5,915 bases of DNA from Methanobacteriota archaeon (GTDB lineage: Archaea > Thermoplasmatota > Poseidoniia > Poseidoniales > Thalassarchaeaceae): assembly GCA_002701965.1 (NCBI GenBank), contig NZXM01000040.1:6237-12151 (forward strand). Reading direction: 5' to 3'. Position 1 is the stretch's first letter. Each line of letters starts with the position of its first letter. The translations under genes and the position numbers were made by a program. Under the pieces are notes generated by a model. It saw only the letters and a list, made by a program, of their open reading frames with translations, did not search any database and was not told the origin of the DNA. This document shows, piece after piece, positions 5,719-5,915 of the stretch.

Positions 5719-5915
5719 ATGATGGGAGATGAACTCAATCGGCGACAGCGAAAATATCGTGCCCATTGGCGAGCATATGCAATCATCAAACGATTGCGCT
5801 GGGTGACCTTGGTGCTCGGTCCATTTCCGATTATTTGGGACAATGTCTTGGCACCAGCATTGGCCAAATTTGGACTTCCTGACATCGTGACAATGGAGGA
5901 CTTGGCACAAGCGAT
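5719..5915 (+). CDS. Hypothetical protein, N-terminal part (runs off the right edge)
   Basis: The frame is open from ATG 5719 to the window end, giving 65 codons with no stop; ATG 5722 is the next codon and could also be the start. The visible part begins with a basic, probably helical segment (MMGDELNRRQRKYRAHWRAY, residues 1-20). It continues with a hydrophobic stretch WVTLVLGPFPIIWDNVLAP (28-46), which may be a membrane or membrane-surface helix with positive residues before it. An acidic start of a further helix follows. It begins only nine bases after the preceding stop, so it probably belongs to the same operon. No family is recognised from this fragment. The opposite-strand frames here are less plausible because they continue as mirror images of the Pro-rich tract. 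Confidence 0.65.
   Translation, partial: MMGDELNRRQRKYRAHWRAYAIIKRLRWVTLVLGPFPIIWDNVLAPALAKFGLPDIVTMEDLAQA

Noticed and set aside
5502..5885. Minus-strand Gly/Pro-rich frame (GGPxGG repeats)
   Set aside because: It mirrors the PPxG tract. Its start lies inside the next plus-strand gene, and no folded domain or SD supports it.
1..5915. tRNA or rRNA genes, CRISPR arrays, IS ends, attachment sites and T-rich terminators
   Set aside because: None was seen on reading both strands. The gaps between genes are at most 92 bases and are described with their neighbours.

Overview
The window looks like a piece of an archaeal chromosome, most probably from the Thermoplasmatota and perhaps marine group II (Poseidoniales). 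This is an inference. It rests on archaeal-type TATA elements about 26-27 bases before the two divergent lead genes, an IGHMBP2/SMUBP-2-like SF1 helicase of the kind shared by archaea and eukaryotes, a zinc-ribbon protein with acidic and Pro-rich low complexity, and moderate G+C by eye. No rRNA, tRNA, IS element, integrase or CRISPR array was seen. The genes lie close together on two divergent transcription units.

Left half (1-2067, minus strand, reading leftward). The lead gene is a zinc-ribbon protein with an acidic middle, a VP/IP repeat linker and a helical TPR-like C-terminus (943-2067, TTG start). Next comes a RimJ/RimL-type GNAT acetyltransferase (342-911, GTG start). The third gene is the N-terminal part of a NodB-like polysaccharide deacetylase that leaves the window at base 1. 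The GNAT stop and the deacetylase start overlap as ATGA, with a strong Shine-Dalgarno (SD) inside the GNAT gene, so translation of the two is probably coupled.

Centre (2068-2159). A short divergent promoter region holds one TATA-like element for each direction and a perfect 7+4+7 inverted repeat between the rightward TATA element and the helicase start. Both lead genes lack an SD and have non-ATG starts about one TATA-to-start-site distance from their boxes, which suggests leaderless mRNAs.

Right half (2160-5915, plus strand). The order is the SF1B helicase (2160-4217), an RDD-family membrane protein (4257-4829), an Ig-like or beta-rich protein with two DPxxAAF motifs and a long PPxG tail (4870-5709), and the start of an unrecognised, basic then hydrophobic protein (5719 to the window end). 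Gaps of 39, 40 and 9 bases make one operon plausible, though their functions do not obviously form one pathway.

I see no clear new defence or mobile system. The points most worth following are the promoter palindrome, the two low-complexity proteins (one with a perfect 36-bp tandem duplication), the repeated short motif, and the acetyltransferase/deacetylase pair.
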